This document shows positions 39,427 through 51,900 of a stretch of 64,000 bases of DNA, one piece after another; the first letter of the stretch is position 1; each line of letters opens with the position of its first letter. This DNA is from Caulochytrium protostelioides (Eukaryota > Chytridiomycota > Caulochytriomycetes > Caulochytriales > Caulochytriaceae). The stretch is from positions 1-64,000 of the forward strand of contig ML014170.1 in assembly GCA_003615045.1 (NCBI GenBank), given 5' to 3'. Position numbers and translations under genes: made by a program. Below the pieces are notes generated by a model that made no database searches, was not told where the DNA came from, and saw only the letters and a list, made by a program, of their open reading frames with translations.

Positions 39427-41881
39427 CGGGCTGCATCTGCTGCTGGTAGGTCTGGATGAGACTGCGCAGCACGTTCATCTGATGGCGCACCTGGTGCTCG
39501 AGCAAGACGACCATGCCCGGGATGCGGGCAGCGCCGCCGCCGACCAGCAGGATGCTGTCAGTCATGGCGTGCCAGCGCGATTCCTTGAACCCGTTCTTGG
39601 CGTCGGTCAGACCGCTGCTCACCGCGTACCACAGCAGCGACACGGCGATCGCCACATCGAGCGGGACCGGGGCCGTCGAGGGCGGCAGGGGCGGCAGCTC
39701 GGGCGCGGCCGGCGCCGGCGGCACCCCCGCGAGCGGTTTGGCGGTCTCCGCGCCGGCTGGGGTGGCGTCGGCCACGTCCCCGGCGGCGGTCGGCGTCCCG
39801 GCGGCTGGCGTCCCCCGGGCCTCCGGCACCCCGGCGCCCGTCTCGGGCCGCGCGGCGAGGTCTTCTTTGGAGCCGGCGGTCCGGACGGTCGCGGAGCCCG
39901 TGGGCGGCTCGCCTGCCTCAGTGGCGGGCGCCGCGTTAGCCTGGACGATCGCGTCGGCGAGCTCGTAGCCCCAGACGACGGGGTCGTTCAGGGTCTCGGC
40001 ATCATAGACGTTGGCCACGGGATCGACGTCGCTGGCAGCGAGGGCGGGCCCGCGCTCCTTGCGCGGGCTCGCGGGCAGACGGTGAGACGGCAACACCGTC
40101 TCGTCGAAGAGACTCAGAACGCTGAGCAGCGGCTCGTCGTAGAGCTTGAAGGAGATCTGCTGCGTGCGCTGGTCTTCCTGGCGGTAGAACGTCTGACAGA
40201 CCTGCGTCGTGAAGTCCGACAGGTTCGCCGTCACGTAGGTCTGCTTGACATCGTCGACCAGGACGGCATGGCTCGGCGTGGCGCGCGTCACGTCCAGCGG
40301 CTCGGCGAGCGGGAACCGCCCGAGGCGCAGCAGGTTGGCGAGCATCGTCGAGATGTCGTCGCCGCCCAGTTTCAGCTGGATGCGAGTCTCCGTCAGCGCA
40401 ACGCCGTCCTCGACGCACATGATGCTCGTCTTCTGCGCGCCGACATCGACGACACAGCCTGAGCTCATGCCGGCGCCGTAGGTGGCGCAGACCGATTCGA
40501 CGTGCGCCATGCACTGCATGAACCCGAGCTCGCGCAGCAGCACCTCGAGGGCCTGCTGCACGTAGACGCGGCTGAACAGGTCAGGGATAATGAGAATCAC
40601 GGCATACTGGTGAAAGTCCGACGGCTTGATGCCGAGCTGGTGGATGATCGCCTCGCGCCAGATCAGCGCGCAGTCCTGCAGGGCGTGGAACGCCGACGCG
40701 TAGTCTGCCGTGTTGAGCATGCCGTAGCGCAGCGGGTAGAACTGGCACCACGGCCCGCGGGGCGCCAGATGCCGGTCGTCGAGACAGAGCGCTTCCTGGC
40801 CGATGACCCACGTGCGCGGCGCCGTCGCACCGTCCTTCACCTCGTCGACCCGCGTCCACTCCGTGTAGCTCGGATCGTTGTGCTCCGCGAGCATCTGCGG
40901 CTCGGACTGCGTGTTGTAGTTGACGACCTGCGCATGGCCGTTCGACACCGGCCGGATCTTGTTCACCTTGAGCCGGTGCTTCAGGTCGGCGAGCAGCGGC
41001 GCGATCCGCGTGCGGAACGCCGACTCGCTCCATCCGTCGGGCGCCGTATCATCGTCGTCGTCCTCGCCGTCCTCGCCGCGCGAGGCCTGCGTCGACTCGT
41101 CTTTCACCGGCGCGCCCGCGTTTGCCACGGCGTCGTGGCCGAGAGCACTGCGTTTCGCCGTCCGCGCCGCAGTGCCGTTCTGTGCCGCCACTGTGGCTGC
41201 CGCGCGTTTCTTGACGCCCTTCATGCGCCGCGCCACGAGGTGCGGCACTTCCTTAGGAAAGGTGTCCGTCGCGAGCCCGAGTCGCAGCGTGCGCGAGCCC
41301 GGGTGCAGGATGATGATCTTGTCGCCGTTCGTCGGGATCGGCAGCGGGCCCTGCGGCGACTTGCCGAGGATCCGCGACGCGTGCTGCCGCGAGAACGACG
41401 AGCTGATGTGCTTGTACTGCGGAATCGCCGCGTACAGCGGGATCGCGGTCGACTTGGGCTCTGCGTCATGCCGCGGTGGCGGCAGCGACGGTTTCACGGG
41501 CGCCGGCGCCGGCACAGGCGCCGCCGTGGCTGGTGCTGGTACAGATGCGGATGTGGATGCGGATGCGGGTTCAGCGGGACCAGATGCGGCGGTCGCCGCG
41601 CCGTCCGCGGCATTCGGCGCTGTGCTGACGACCGCTGGCGGCGGCGATGTCGGTCCGCCGTTCGGATCGCCTTGCGAGGCTGTCGGCGCGGTACCGGTAT
41701 CGGTGGCGGCAGCAGTGGCAGCGTCAGGAGCGGCCGCCGTATCAGCGGCGGCACGAGGGCTCGATGCCGACGGCGCTGTGACGGGCCCATCGACGGCCAT
41801 CGCGTTCGGGTCGGACGTGGGAAGAGCGCCGTTCGCCTCGGCCAGAGGGGTCGAGGCGGCCGCGGCCGTCGCGTCGAGCAT
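39035..41881 (-). CDS. ARP8: Actin-related protein 8 (INO80 chromatin-remodelling subunit)
   Basis: 948 residues from the ATG at 41881, close to the 881 of yeast Arp8. After a Pro/Ala-rich N-terminus of about 150 residues comes the degenerate actin fold: KIIILHPGSRTLRLGLATD (nucleotide-site strand), VARRMK, DRHLAPRGPWCQFYPLRYGM, VILIIPDLFSRVYVQ, HVESVCATYGAG, CVVDVGAQKTSIMCVEDG, LGGDDIS and, near the end, LLVGGGAARIPGM and WLVWKGGAVLGRIALDQEEMW. These are the Arp8-specific forms of the actin motifs. In the nucleus Arp8 pairs with Arp4 and actin on the Ino80 HSA domain and helps the complex engage nucleosomes. Two disordered insertions, one of about 100 residues around 690-790 and a Pro/Thr-rich loop near the end, enlarge the fold. 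No intron. A CACGTG lies 27 bp upstream of the ATG. Confidence 0.93.
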
Positions 41882-42609
41882 CGTTGGCCCCGACGCGCCG
41901 CTGGGCTCACGTGGCAGCCGTCCTCAGTCCTGACGTGCGGGAAACCAAGCGACGCGAGCAGCGCCCGCGGCGTCCGGTTGACGTGGCGGCGGGGCCCAGC
42001 GTCGACAGGGGCCGTGGGCGCGCGCCGCCGTCGGCGACGGAGGGTGGATCGAGGCCGGTCGCTCGCCAGCGCCACGACAGCCAGCGCCGTCAGGCACGCG
42101 CAGCGATCGGCACACGCGCGAAGGCACCGCACCGCACCGTCGCACGACGAGCCGCCGCGCCGCAAGGACAGCGATCGGCCAGCCGGCGTGAGCGGTGGCG
42201 GGTTCGTCAGGACGTGAAGGCGCCTCTCTCGACGACCGCTCTCTACGGCCTCCTTCGGCAGGACACCCAGCAGGTGGACTCGGTGCTCAGGCAGGCGGCG
42301 TTGCGGCCAAGACAACGCGTCGCGTCAGGTGGCGGTGAGGAGACGGTCCGGGCGGAGGTTGGATCATCGCACGCCGGCTTTTCCATAGGCGCGCCGAGGG
42401 GCGCGTATGACGCTGCCAGACCGCCGTTGCCGCGCTGCGCATCGCACCACGTGCCGTGAGGGCCTGACCGCCGGCAAATAAGCGGTGTGGCCGTCGCGCA
42501 CGTCGCGGCGACGCTCGTGCGACGGCGGCGGCGGCGCCAACAGAGTGGCGGCGGCATGCCGCCGCGTGCTCGGCGATACGCGGCGCGGCCCCGCCACCGG
42601 CCACGGGCG

Positions 42610-42693
42610 AGCCGGCGAATCGGCGAATCGGCCAACCGGCCAACCGGCCAACCGGCGACCGGCGACCGGCGACCGGCGACCGGCGACCGGTCA
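42610..42693. repeat. Compound minisatellite: 8-bp then 7-bp units
   Basis: ccggcgaat/cggccaac octamers (about five) pass directly into cgaccgg heptamers (about five). The two arrays share the core ccgg and look like one array that changed unit length. Confidence 0.85.
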
Positions 42694-43155
42694 CCCGCCA
42701 CCGAAGACCCTTTTCAGCTCTGCCAAGGCCGCTCGGGGGCGGGCCGCTGCGGGGCTTCGAGCTAGGGGGACCGTCGACCGCAGCGATCGCCGTCACGTCG
42801 CTCCGACCCGCGGAGGATGGGCGATCCTGCCGCAGAGCGATGCCACAAACGCCATGATCGAAGACCGTTGAGACGCCGTGCTTCCGACGCGTGCTGCGGT
42901 CGACCTGCGAGGGAAGCTTCCGCGCTTCCCGTTTCTGCGGCTGCCACGATGGCGTCGGCGTCGTTCGTGTCGAGATCGGCCCGGCCGGGCTTCGACGCCC
43001 ATGACGGGGCTGGACCCCGCGGCGCTGCAGCCCGAGCAACCGCTGATGCCGTCGGGACGACCGCAGGTTGGGCTGGAAGGGGCCCAGGGGCTGTCCGGCG
43101 ACCCTGCATTCCACGTGCGATCGGGTCTGACGGCAGATGGACTCCCGGGGGGAGG

Positions 43156-43189
43156 CGATCCGATCCGATCCGATCCGATCCGATCCGAT
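43156..43189. repeat. (CGATC)n pentamer array
   Basis: Six to seven perfect pentamers, each containing a GATC site. Confidence 0.9.
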
Positions 43190-43503
43190 GCCATGAAAGG
43201 CGTTGGGGCTCCATTTCCCATCGCACGAAGCGGCTGCGCTGCTAGGCAAGTATCAGCGATGCCATGCAAGATGTGGTTGCTCACCATGAAACGTGATCGA
43301 GTCAATGTCAGCGGTCGAACCGACTAGCATACGCGCTGACGTGGTTTCGACACGAAAATAGCCTCTCTGTTTCGAGGGGTCCGCTTCATTTTCTCGGCCT
43401 GCCCATCCACAGGCTCCAGACCCAATTGTGGCTTCAATTCCGTGACACGCGCCGTGCGATCTCAACTATCCGACCGAGGTCTCTGGTGAGGGTTCGTGCC
43501 AGT

Positions 43504-45405
43504 ATGCCTGTCTACTCGGGGCGGCGCCGCGCGGCTGCCCTCCTCGTGCTCGGCGGGATCTGTGCCGTTTCAAGTGACCCCTCGCCCGGCCAGTGGGAGA
43601 CATGGCATCGCAACACCGGCGTGACCTGCATCCACAATCTGCTGCTGCCCAACGACCGGCTCGTCTGCATTGAGCGTCCCCAGGAGCGTCCCTACGGCAT
43701 CAACCTCAACACGATGGGCGAGACGGCCGTCGAGATCGACATTTCCCAACCGGACCAGCCCTTCCAAATCAATCCCATCCACAAGAACGCCTTCTGCGGG
43801 GGCCATGCCCAGCTCGCCGACGGCACCGTCCTGGTGGTGGGCGGCGATGCCCGCTCTCTCGAGGCGGACGGGATCCCCTTCCTCTATGACGGCCGCAAGG
43901 GTGTTCGCCTCTACCGTCCCTGCGAGGCCGATGCCGTCGCGGCCGGCACCTGCAAGAAAGGTACGTGGGAGGACCAGCCGGAGATGTCGACCAACCGTTG
44001 GTATCCCACCGTCACAACGCTGCAGGATGGCTCCGCCATCATTGTCGGCGGCACGATGGACCATCTTGATTTCGGGTCGCTTGACCACGTGGACAATCCT
44101 ACGTATGAATACTTTCCGCCCAAGACGGGGGGGACGTGGCCGCGCCAGCTGGATCTGCTCGCCTGGGCCTTCCCGCACAACCTCTATCCGTTTGTGTTCC
44201 AGCTTGCCGAAAGCAACCACGTCTTTGTGTTTGCGAGCAATCGCACGGTCCTCATCGATCCGCAGACGGACGCGGTCGACCATCGCATCCCCGACCTGCC
44301 GCTGGATGCGGACCAGGCGCCCATGACCTATCCCCACAGCGCGACAGCCGTCGTGCTGCCCATGACGATCGCGAACAACTGGACCATGACCATCCAGATC
44401 TGCGGCGGGTCCAAGCTCAGCGACCAGGGCGTGACCTCCGCGGCGGGCTACAAGCCGCTCGTGCAACAGGCGGCTTCGGCCAACTGCTATCAGATCTCGC
44501 CGGACGACCCCAACGCCTCGTGGAAGCGGGTGGCCGACCTGGCCACGGCGCGGCTGATGCCGGACTCCGTGCTGCTGCCGACCGGGCAGGTGCTGTACCT
44601 GAACGGCGTATCGCGCGGCGTCGCCGGGGGCAACGGCGGCCAAGTCCAGTATGCGCAGGACCCCGTCTTCCAGCCTGATCTGTACGATCCCACGTCCGAC
44701 ACACACACCCTGCTGCCGGCCGCGGCGTCCGTCGGCCGGCTCTACCACGCGAGCGCGCTGCTGACGCAGTCGGGCCACGTGCTGACCACGGGTTCCGAGA
44801 TGCAGAACTATGTCGACTACGTCGCGGGCCGCACCGAGTGCTGGGGCGTTCCGCTCGGGATGGACCCCTCCGACCACGCGCCGACCGGCGAAGCCGTCTG
44901 CACGCTGCCCTTCGGCCACACCATCGAGCGCTTCACCCCGCCGTACCTGCAGGGCGTTGACGAAGCGACCCGCGCGCACGTGGCGAGTCTACCGGAGTCC
45001 GCGTCCTACGGCCAGGCGTTTGCCGTGACCGCCTCGCTGCCCGCGGACCGCGTCCAGCGCGTCGTCGCCCTGCGGTATACGTCGTCCACGCACGGCCTCA
45101 ATACCGACCAGCGGCTGGTGGAGCTCGTCATTCGCTCACGGAAGGACACGCAGCTCGAAGTCGTCGCGCCGCGGGACGGACGCCGGGCGCCGCCGGGCCG
45201 CTGGCACCTCTTTCTGCTCAACGCGAGCGGCGTGCCGGGCACCGCGCGACCTATCATGTTCGGGGACTCAACGACGGGCATCAAGTCGACGCGCCAGAAA
45301 TCAGGCAGTGTCTCGCGGCAGTCCGCGCCGACGACGACCGCTTGGCTCACGTTTTCGGCCGTCGGGATTGCCGGCGCCTCCATGCTCGCTTACCTGTTTT
45401 TGTGA
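43504..45405 (+). CDS. Copper-radical oxidase, glyoxal oxidase type, probably GPI-anchored
   Basis: 633 residues from the ATG at 43504. A short signal peptide (AAALLVLGGICAV) is followed by a seven-bladed propeller of the glyoxal oxidase N-terminal family and a C-terminal immunoglobulin-like (DUF1929) domain. Every catalytic residue of the galactose/glyoxal oxidase mechanism has a match: Cys98 (FCGGH) for the Tyr-Cys crosslink, Tyr167 (NRWYPT), Tyr414-His415 (RLYHASALL) and His530 (STHGLNTDQR). Such enzymes oxidise aldehydes or alcohols to produce hydrogen peroxide outside the cell. The last 22 residues are hydrophobic (WLTFSAVGIAGASMLAYLFL) after a Ser/Thr-rich stretch, which fits a GPI-attachment signal or a tail anchor. 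The substrate cannot be inferred. Confidence 0.92.
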   Translation: MPVYSGRRRAAALLVLGGICAVSSDPSPGQWETWHRNTGVTCIHNLLLPNDRLVCIERPQERPYGINLNTMGETAVEIDISQPDQPFQINPIHKNAFCGGHAQLADGTVLVVGGDARSLEADGIPFLYDGRKGVRLYRPCEADAVAAGTCKKGTWEDQPEMSTNRWYPTVTTLQDGSAIIVGGTMDHLDFGSLDHVDNPTYEYFPPKTGGTWPRQLDLLAWAFPHNLYPFVFQLAESNHVFVFASNRTVLIDPQTDAVDHRIPDLPLDADQAPMTYPHSATAVVLPMTIANNWTMTIQICGGSKLSDQGVTSAAGYKPLVQQAASANCYQISPDDPNASWKRVADLATARLMPDSVLLPTGQVLYLNGVSRGVAGGNGGQVQYAQDPVFQPDLYDPTSDTHTLLPAAASVGRLYHASALLTQSGHVLTTGSEMQNYVDYVAGRTECWGVPLGMDPSDHAPTGEAVCTLPFGHTIERFTPPYLQGVDEATRAHVASLPESASYGQAFAVTASLPADRVQRVVALRYTSSTHGLNTDQRLVELVIRSRKDTQLEVVAPRDGRRAPPGRWHLFLLNASGVPGTARPIMFGDSTTGIKSTRQKSGSVSRQSAPTTTAWLTFSAVGIAGASMLAYLFL

Positions 45406-45913
45406 TATTTCAATTTTTGATTTACGAGTTTCGTGTTGGCATGGGCTTCTTTGAGATCAGACATCCGATTGGCTTTTCTAGTTTGCCCGCCAGACGATCC
45501 TTTCATCGACCTAAAGCGGAGGATTTTGCAGCTGCCGGCCTTTTGAGTGCGATGCTGACGGTGGGACAAAATTCAGCTGAACAAGGGCAAATTCTCGAGA
45601 TGAGATATTCCGATCCTTGCCGCCAAACATCATTATGAGGACCCTCATGACGAGTCACGGCGCTGCCAGCTGATCTAGCACCATGAGCTGACAAAGCGCC
45701 GGCGACGAGGCTTCATCGCCTCATCGCTCTATCAATAAACATGCTTGACGCTGAATCAGCCTGATTTTCTTCCTGGTTTCGAGCTCGTGTCAAAGCACGC
45801 CTTCAGCTTCTCAAGACCAACATGAGACGCTGAACTGTGTTGGCGCTATCACGTTTATTTTCATTTTATTTTATTTTTATCTATTGATTTATTTTTGCAT
45901 ACAGTAGCAGTGT
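45406..45913. other. 3'-3' intergenic gap of the oxidase and DIP2-like genes
   Basis: AT-rich. An AATAAA on the plus strand at 45734-45739 may serve the oxidase; AATAAA copies on the minus strand serve the DIP2-like gene. Confidence 0.6.
45854..45893 (-). terminator. Polyadenylation region of the DIP2-like gene
   Basis: TTTATT at 45888-45893 and 45854-45859 read AATAAA on the minus strand, 21 and 55 bases past the stop codon, inside a strongly A-rich (minus-strand) tract. Confidence 0.6.
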
Positions 45914-48900
45914 TTACGCGCTGGGAGCGACCTGCCCGACGCCCGGCGCGGCCAATGCCGCGGTGATGAGGGCGACCATATTATCGTCCATGCCCATCTC
46001 ATCCTCGCTCGTGCTGCCGTCCGTCCCCGAGACCTGGCTCGACGCGCTGGACGCCGCGCCGTTCGTGACTGTCAGGGCACCCAATCGGCCATTGTGACTC
46101 GTTAACCGCGGTTCAGCAGACGACAGCGGCGCGACATGATCATGCCGCGCCGCCGTGTCGCGGTGGCTATGCGATCCAGCTGCTGGGTGCGACGGATGTG
46201 CCGGGACGCTCGCGGTCGCGGCGTGCGGCGACGCGGTCGGCGGCGGCGCCATCCAGCTCCCGCTGAGCCGCTGCGCGGGCAGCGTGTGGATCGGCTGCGG
46301 ACTGAGCGCGGTGTCGGCATAGCCGCCGCCGCTGCCGTGGGCGCTGTGGGCGCTGTGGGCGCTGTGGGCGCTGTGGGCGCCGTAGCCGTCGTGGGGCACG
46401 GCAAGATTCGAGACCGCCGAGGCGGTCGCGAGGCCGCTGCGGGGCCGGGCGTGGGGGCCGTACGGGTGAGGCGTGGCGCTCACGAGGTCGCCGCCGACGC
46501 TGCTGGGCCGCGGTTTCGCGCGCCGCGGGATAGCGGCGGGCCGGTCAGCGGCGAGCGACGGCGTCAAGTCGACGACGTGCAGCGCCGCTAGCGTGCCGTC
46601 AATGAATTGCCGCGTCAGCTTCGCGCGGAGCTTCTCGCCCGTCGCGCGATGCACGCAGATCGTGGCGGGCGCGACAAAGACAAGATGCGTCACGACGAGG
46701 CCGTGTTCCTGAATGCACGTGTTGACGATGCGCGGGATCATGTTGGCGATGAGACAGCGGTGGCGCGGCGTCAGCGGCGTCGCGGTATACTCGGACGCCG
46801 AGTTGGCCAACCCCGAAGCCGAGGTCGACGACAGGTAGCCGTCGCGGCGTGGCGGTAGGCCGTGGGCCGCAGCGCTGCTGCTGGGATCGCCGCCCACCGC
46901 GCCACCGACCAGCTTAGAGGCGGCTCCGTCGCCTACGAGGTTGAGCTCGACGACGACGACGCGCTTCTCGGGACTGAACGCCGTCTTGGCGATGTGGATG
47001 AAGGCGGAGCTGCCGTGGGCGATGCTCGGATTGGCCTCGAGGCTGGCCTCGACGTCGGGCGCGAGCAAGCGGCGGCCGTCGTCGAGATAAACGAGGCTTT
47101 CGTTTGCGCCGACGAGGACCAGGCGCATCTCATACTGCGTCGGGTCGCGCGCATAGCCGTGCCACCCGGCGTGGTGGGGGTCGCCGCGGGTCATGCGGAC
47201 GCTGGGGCCCTCGACGCGATACGGGGGCTCAATGCGAGTCGGCCATAGGAACCCCTGGAAGCCCGTCTTTGCGAAGACGAGCGACGGGTCGACGCCGTCC
47301 ATTGTGATCTGGCTGTTAAGGGTCGCGGCGGCAGCGGTGGTCTGCGAGGCGGCGATCGCGCGCTGGATGTTGGCCGCCGCGCAGACGCAGACCTCCCCCC
47401 ACTCGTCGGGACGGCAGAGCTGGCCCTGGGCGTTCATGACGGCGATCACGGTGTCGCGCGGGACGAAGCCGACGTCGCGCACGACCACGGGGTCGTAGAG
47501 CGACGCGGCCGTGCGACGCAGGTTGGGCATCGATCCGACGAGCGCCGGCGTGATTTCCGTCGTGACCACGTGGTCCCACGTCGTGCTCTGCGAACGCTGC
47601 GTCCCGGATGCCGAATGCGCTTCGTGGGGCACTATGGCCGCGATGGTCTGCCGCTCCTCGCGGACCACCAGCCGGCCCTGGCGATACGCGAGGGGGTCGA
47701 GCAGCAGCGTCGCCATACTTGACCGCGTCACGGGCGCCGCGGTGCTCCCCGGCGGCGGCGAGACGGAGTCAGCAAAGCGCGCCGCGACCATGGGGTTGGC
47801 GGCGTTCGCATAGACGACATGGAGTAGCGCTTCGGAGACGCGGTTCGTCGTTAACAGCCCGTACAGCCGCTTCATGTGCGCCAAATCCGCCTGGGTTTCC
47901 AAGACGACCGTGAACCGCTCGACCATTGTGGGCGATAGCGTCCGAGCAGCCGCGAGCGCCGTGGACGACGGCGATGCAGCGGCGGCGGCGGCAGGAGCGG
48001 TGGCACGCGCCGTCTTGGCGGCCGAGGCAGCCGGCACGGATGGCGGCGGCGGCGACGGCGGCAGCGAGACGAGAAGCTGTAGCGCATGCAGCGTGAGCGC
48101 CGGCGTCGTGAGCACATGCGTGAGCTGGAACCGATGCAAGGCCGCGAACAGCATTTCAGGGTTTTCATGGACGTCTGCGGGATGCATGAGGTAGCACGTC
48201 TCGCCGCTGAAGACAGGCATGAGATCGGTCAGCAGCGCGCCGAACGTCGTGCTGCTGTCGAGGCAAGCTAGGTAGGCGGCACGGGGCACGGGCGGCGCAG
48301 CGGAAGCGGGCGCCGCCGCGGCCGGTGCCGCCTTTTTAGCCTTCGCTGACGCTGGGAACGCGCGGAGACCATGCGGGTCCTTGCTCGAACGTTCGGCTAC
48401 GTCGTGGGAGGACGGCGCGGCCGCGGACGTTGCCACATCGTCCAAGCCGCGATGCGCCACGTAGGTGCGGCACCGCTCCATCAGCGTGCGGTGCGAGAGG
48501 CTGATGAACGAGACGGCATCGGTCTGCACGGACGGGTACGCGAGCATCATGGCGGTCGCCGCCTGTGGCTGGGTATGGAAGAGCGGGTCCTGCATGAGAT
48601 CGAGTGCGGCGTGCTTCTTATGGTGCGCGGCGGCCGAGGTGGCCGTGAGCGCGATCGGGCTCGCCATCAGGCCAGCGCGATGGACCGGAATGAGCGGCGG
48701 CATCGCGAGGTTGCCGCTGGCGGCCTGCAGACGCTGCTTGATCTTGTTCTGCACGGCGCGGAGCTTGAGAACGCCCTCGGTGACGGCGTCGACGACGATG
48801 GCGCGGACCTGGAGGATCTCGATGCTTTTGCAAAAGACGGCGATGGCGTCGTCCAGCCGCTGCGGGTCGAACGGCGCCAGCGGCAGGCACACGATGCCCG

Positions 48901-51900
48901 AAAACAGACAAGCATGCACCGCGGCGATGCGGTGCAGCGAGGGGCTCATGTGGACGAGAACAACGTCGCCTTCGCGGCAGTGATGGCGCTGGCGCAGGAG
49001 CTGGCCGATGCCGTGGGCCTTGCGCGCGAGCTTGCGGAAGGTAAGCGATTTGTCGGACTTGGCCTGGATTTGTAGGTACGCCACACGGTTGGGCGTGCTG
49101 CGGCAGCGGCGCGCGAGGCAGTGCGCCATCGTCTCGGCACTGGCGTCATCATTTGCTGCGTGCTCGCTGTCGGTGCGCACGACGGGCGCGTCGGACTCGA
49201 GGTCGACGGCGGACACGGGCCGCGGCTGGCCGGCGATCTGCAGCGGCGCCGTCGGCGCGGCCATGTCCATCGCGACATACGGCAGCTGTGCCTGCGCCTC
49301 GCGGTTCGATGCCCAGACGATCTGCGGCCGCGGCCCGCGGACATAGTCCAGCGGCGGCCCGATCACGCCCAAGCCGTCGTGCCCGAGAAACAGGGCCGTT
49401 TCCTCGATGGGCAGCGCGCCCGCGACAAAGAGCCGCTTAATTTTGGCGGCGTCCAGGCAGACGGCGAACGCATATGCCGGACCGTGGGTCTTGCTGACGA
49501 GCACCGTCTCGAGGTAGCGCCGGCACTGGCGCTCCGGGTCGCCGGCGGCGTCGCTAGACGCCGCGGCGGCCGGGTTCATGACGGCCGCCAGTAGGCTTTG
49601 CCGCTTCGGCGGGGGCGGCCGCATGGCGTGGGCATGCGGCCCGCGGCGCGACATCATATGGAGGTGCGAGACCTCGCGGATGGTGCTGCGCCACGCGACC
49701 GGGCTCAGGAGCCCGTGCCAGTCTGAGCTCGGCGGAATCGCGTGCGACCCGTCGATCTTGGGTAGCCGCTTGGGCAGCGCGCCGACGGCGGCGCGACAGA
49801 TGGCGTAGGGCGCGACGCCGAAGCCGTGGAGGAGCAGCTCGCGGATCGAGGCGGTCTGCTCGGCCGCAGCCTCGTAGATGACGACGACCAGGTAGTTGTG
49901 GTTGAGCCAGATCGTGAACAGCGCGACACTCTCGATGTTGGCGTTCTTGCGCAGCAGGAACGTTTCCATCAGCGGCGTGAACAACAGCTTGAACTGCGTT
50001 GGCGCCATGTCCACCGCCATCGTCAGCGACGGGCAGTAGACGACCGGAGCCGGCGGCAGTACGACGCTGGCATCGCGGTGATGCTCGTGGCCGTGCGGGT
50101 GGGACCCACGCGGCAGCGGGAGCGGCAGCGGGATCGGCACGTACTGGCGCGCCACCTGCTGGCGCAGCCGCAGGGTATCAAATTTGGTGCCCAACCCATA
50201 CAGACGTGAGTCCATCAGGAAGCCAAAGACGCCCGTGCGAAGGAATCGCTGCGGCAGCGGCGTCGCAGCCACGTGGGCGGACATGCGCGCGGCGTGATCG
50301 AGCACGTGGGCGATGGCGTGGTAGATAGCGTCCGTGAGGCGCGGCTGCCCGAGGAAGCCGGTCGGCATGGGCAACGCCGCGGCGGTTTCGGGGCCGGCGC
50401 GCTCAATCCAGAACTCGCCCACGAGGCCCGACGGCAGGATGACCTTCACGTCGGGATGGACCACGGCCACCGTGAGTCCCGGTGCGAGGTCGCCGAGATC
50501 GACGGCGGCGATGCCGTCGGAGCCCGGCTCGACCTCGACTGCGCGGCCCTCATTGAACAGCGCGCGGCCATCCACCTCGAGATAGGTCTGGCTGTTGAAG
50601 CCGAACAGCATCCCCGCGAACTCGTCGAGCGGCGTCAGGTTGAGCCAGCCGTCGGGTGGCGTGAAGCCGAGATCGCGCAGGTGGCTTTGCACGCTTTCGA
50701 CAAAGCGGGCCTGATACTCGGCCTCCACGAGCACGATCCGGCGGAGTCGCGCGAGCGCGCGCTTGATGTCGGACCGGGCCCGGTCTGACTCCGCGGCTTC
50801 AGCTGCCAGATGCCGGCAGAGCTGCATCACCTGGCGGTGATCCATCACAAGCTCGGTGGGTCGCGTGGCCGCAAGCCACTTGGACCACTGCACGGGCTTA
50901 GCAGGGCCATACAAGAAATTCGGCGACAGCGACGCCATCTCGTTGTGGGAAGCCATGGACGGCAATAGCGACGATGCTGAAGGTGATAATGACGACGATG
51001 CCAAGTCATCCATTACGTCGAACGCGCCGGTGAGGACCGTCGTCGTATGTCCGTTCATAATGCCCATCAACGCAATGAACAACCCCGCTTGAGCACGCAG
51101 ATTGAGGAGCAGTCCGACGTGGGTAGCGCCGGACCCGCACGCCGTGCCGTCAAGCATGATGTTGCGGTAGTTTCGCAGCAGCGCATACAACGATTCCGTG
51201 GTGAGCATGGCGGCTTTGATCTCGCCGAGCGGGCTCTGGGTGTAGTCGACCAGCGCGAGGTACGGCGGGTGCGGGAAGGTCGAGAAGCCCTGCTTGACGG
51301 CGGCGTGACTTGCGAGCACCGAGAGCGGCGACTCGGACACGCGGATCGATCGCGTCGTGTGTAGCAGCGGAATCGCCCCCGCATGGCCGGGCAGCGCCGA
51401 CGCCGATGCCGACGCCGCATGCGTGTGGTTGCTGTGGCGCGGGTCGGAATGGGACCGCTTGAACAGGCGCTGGGTGGCGTCAGTCGTCAACAACACGCCG
51501 ATCCGGGCGTGGCGGATCATGTAGGTCAGCTCCGCCCGCTGGGCCTCCGGGTCGGCCGAGAAGAGCGGCAGCGGGATCGCCGTCAGGCCGACATGGAACG
51601 CGGCAAACACGCTGGCCAAGAAGTCGACCGGCTCGGTATGGCGGAAAAGGAGGCCGACAGCCGTCGCGCCCGCGGGGACCCGCTCCTTGAGAAGATGGGC
51701 CAGCTTGAGCATGTACTTGTGGAAGCGCTCGAACGTCCACGTGCTTTGCGGCTTGATTTCGACGCCGCCGGTGGGGCGGTGGGCGACAACGAATGCCGTC
51801 CGCTTGCCGTGCACGTGGCTGTAGAACTGCAGCGCCGACGAGACGTCCGCAAAGCTCTCGCGCCGCTCGCCCTCCAGCGGCAAGCGCTCTTTCGCGGCCA

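Larger units (their letters stand above)
41882..43503. other. Divergent 1.6-kb region between ARP8 and the copper-radical oxidase
   Basis: No gene recognised. It holds CACGTG at 41908-41913 and 43112-43117, a two-part minisatellite at about 42610-42693, a GATCC pentamer array at 43156-43189 and an AT-richer patch (43250-43420) before the oxidase. Confidence 0.55.

Noticed and set aside
38855-42217. Plus-strand frames of 535 and 571 codons opposite ARP8
   Set aside because: Arg/His-rich mirror images of the ARP8 coding strand.
43300-43330. Second tRNA-like B box on the minus strand (cggttcgaccgc)
   Set aside because: No pairing T arm and no cloverleaf.
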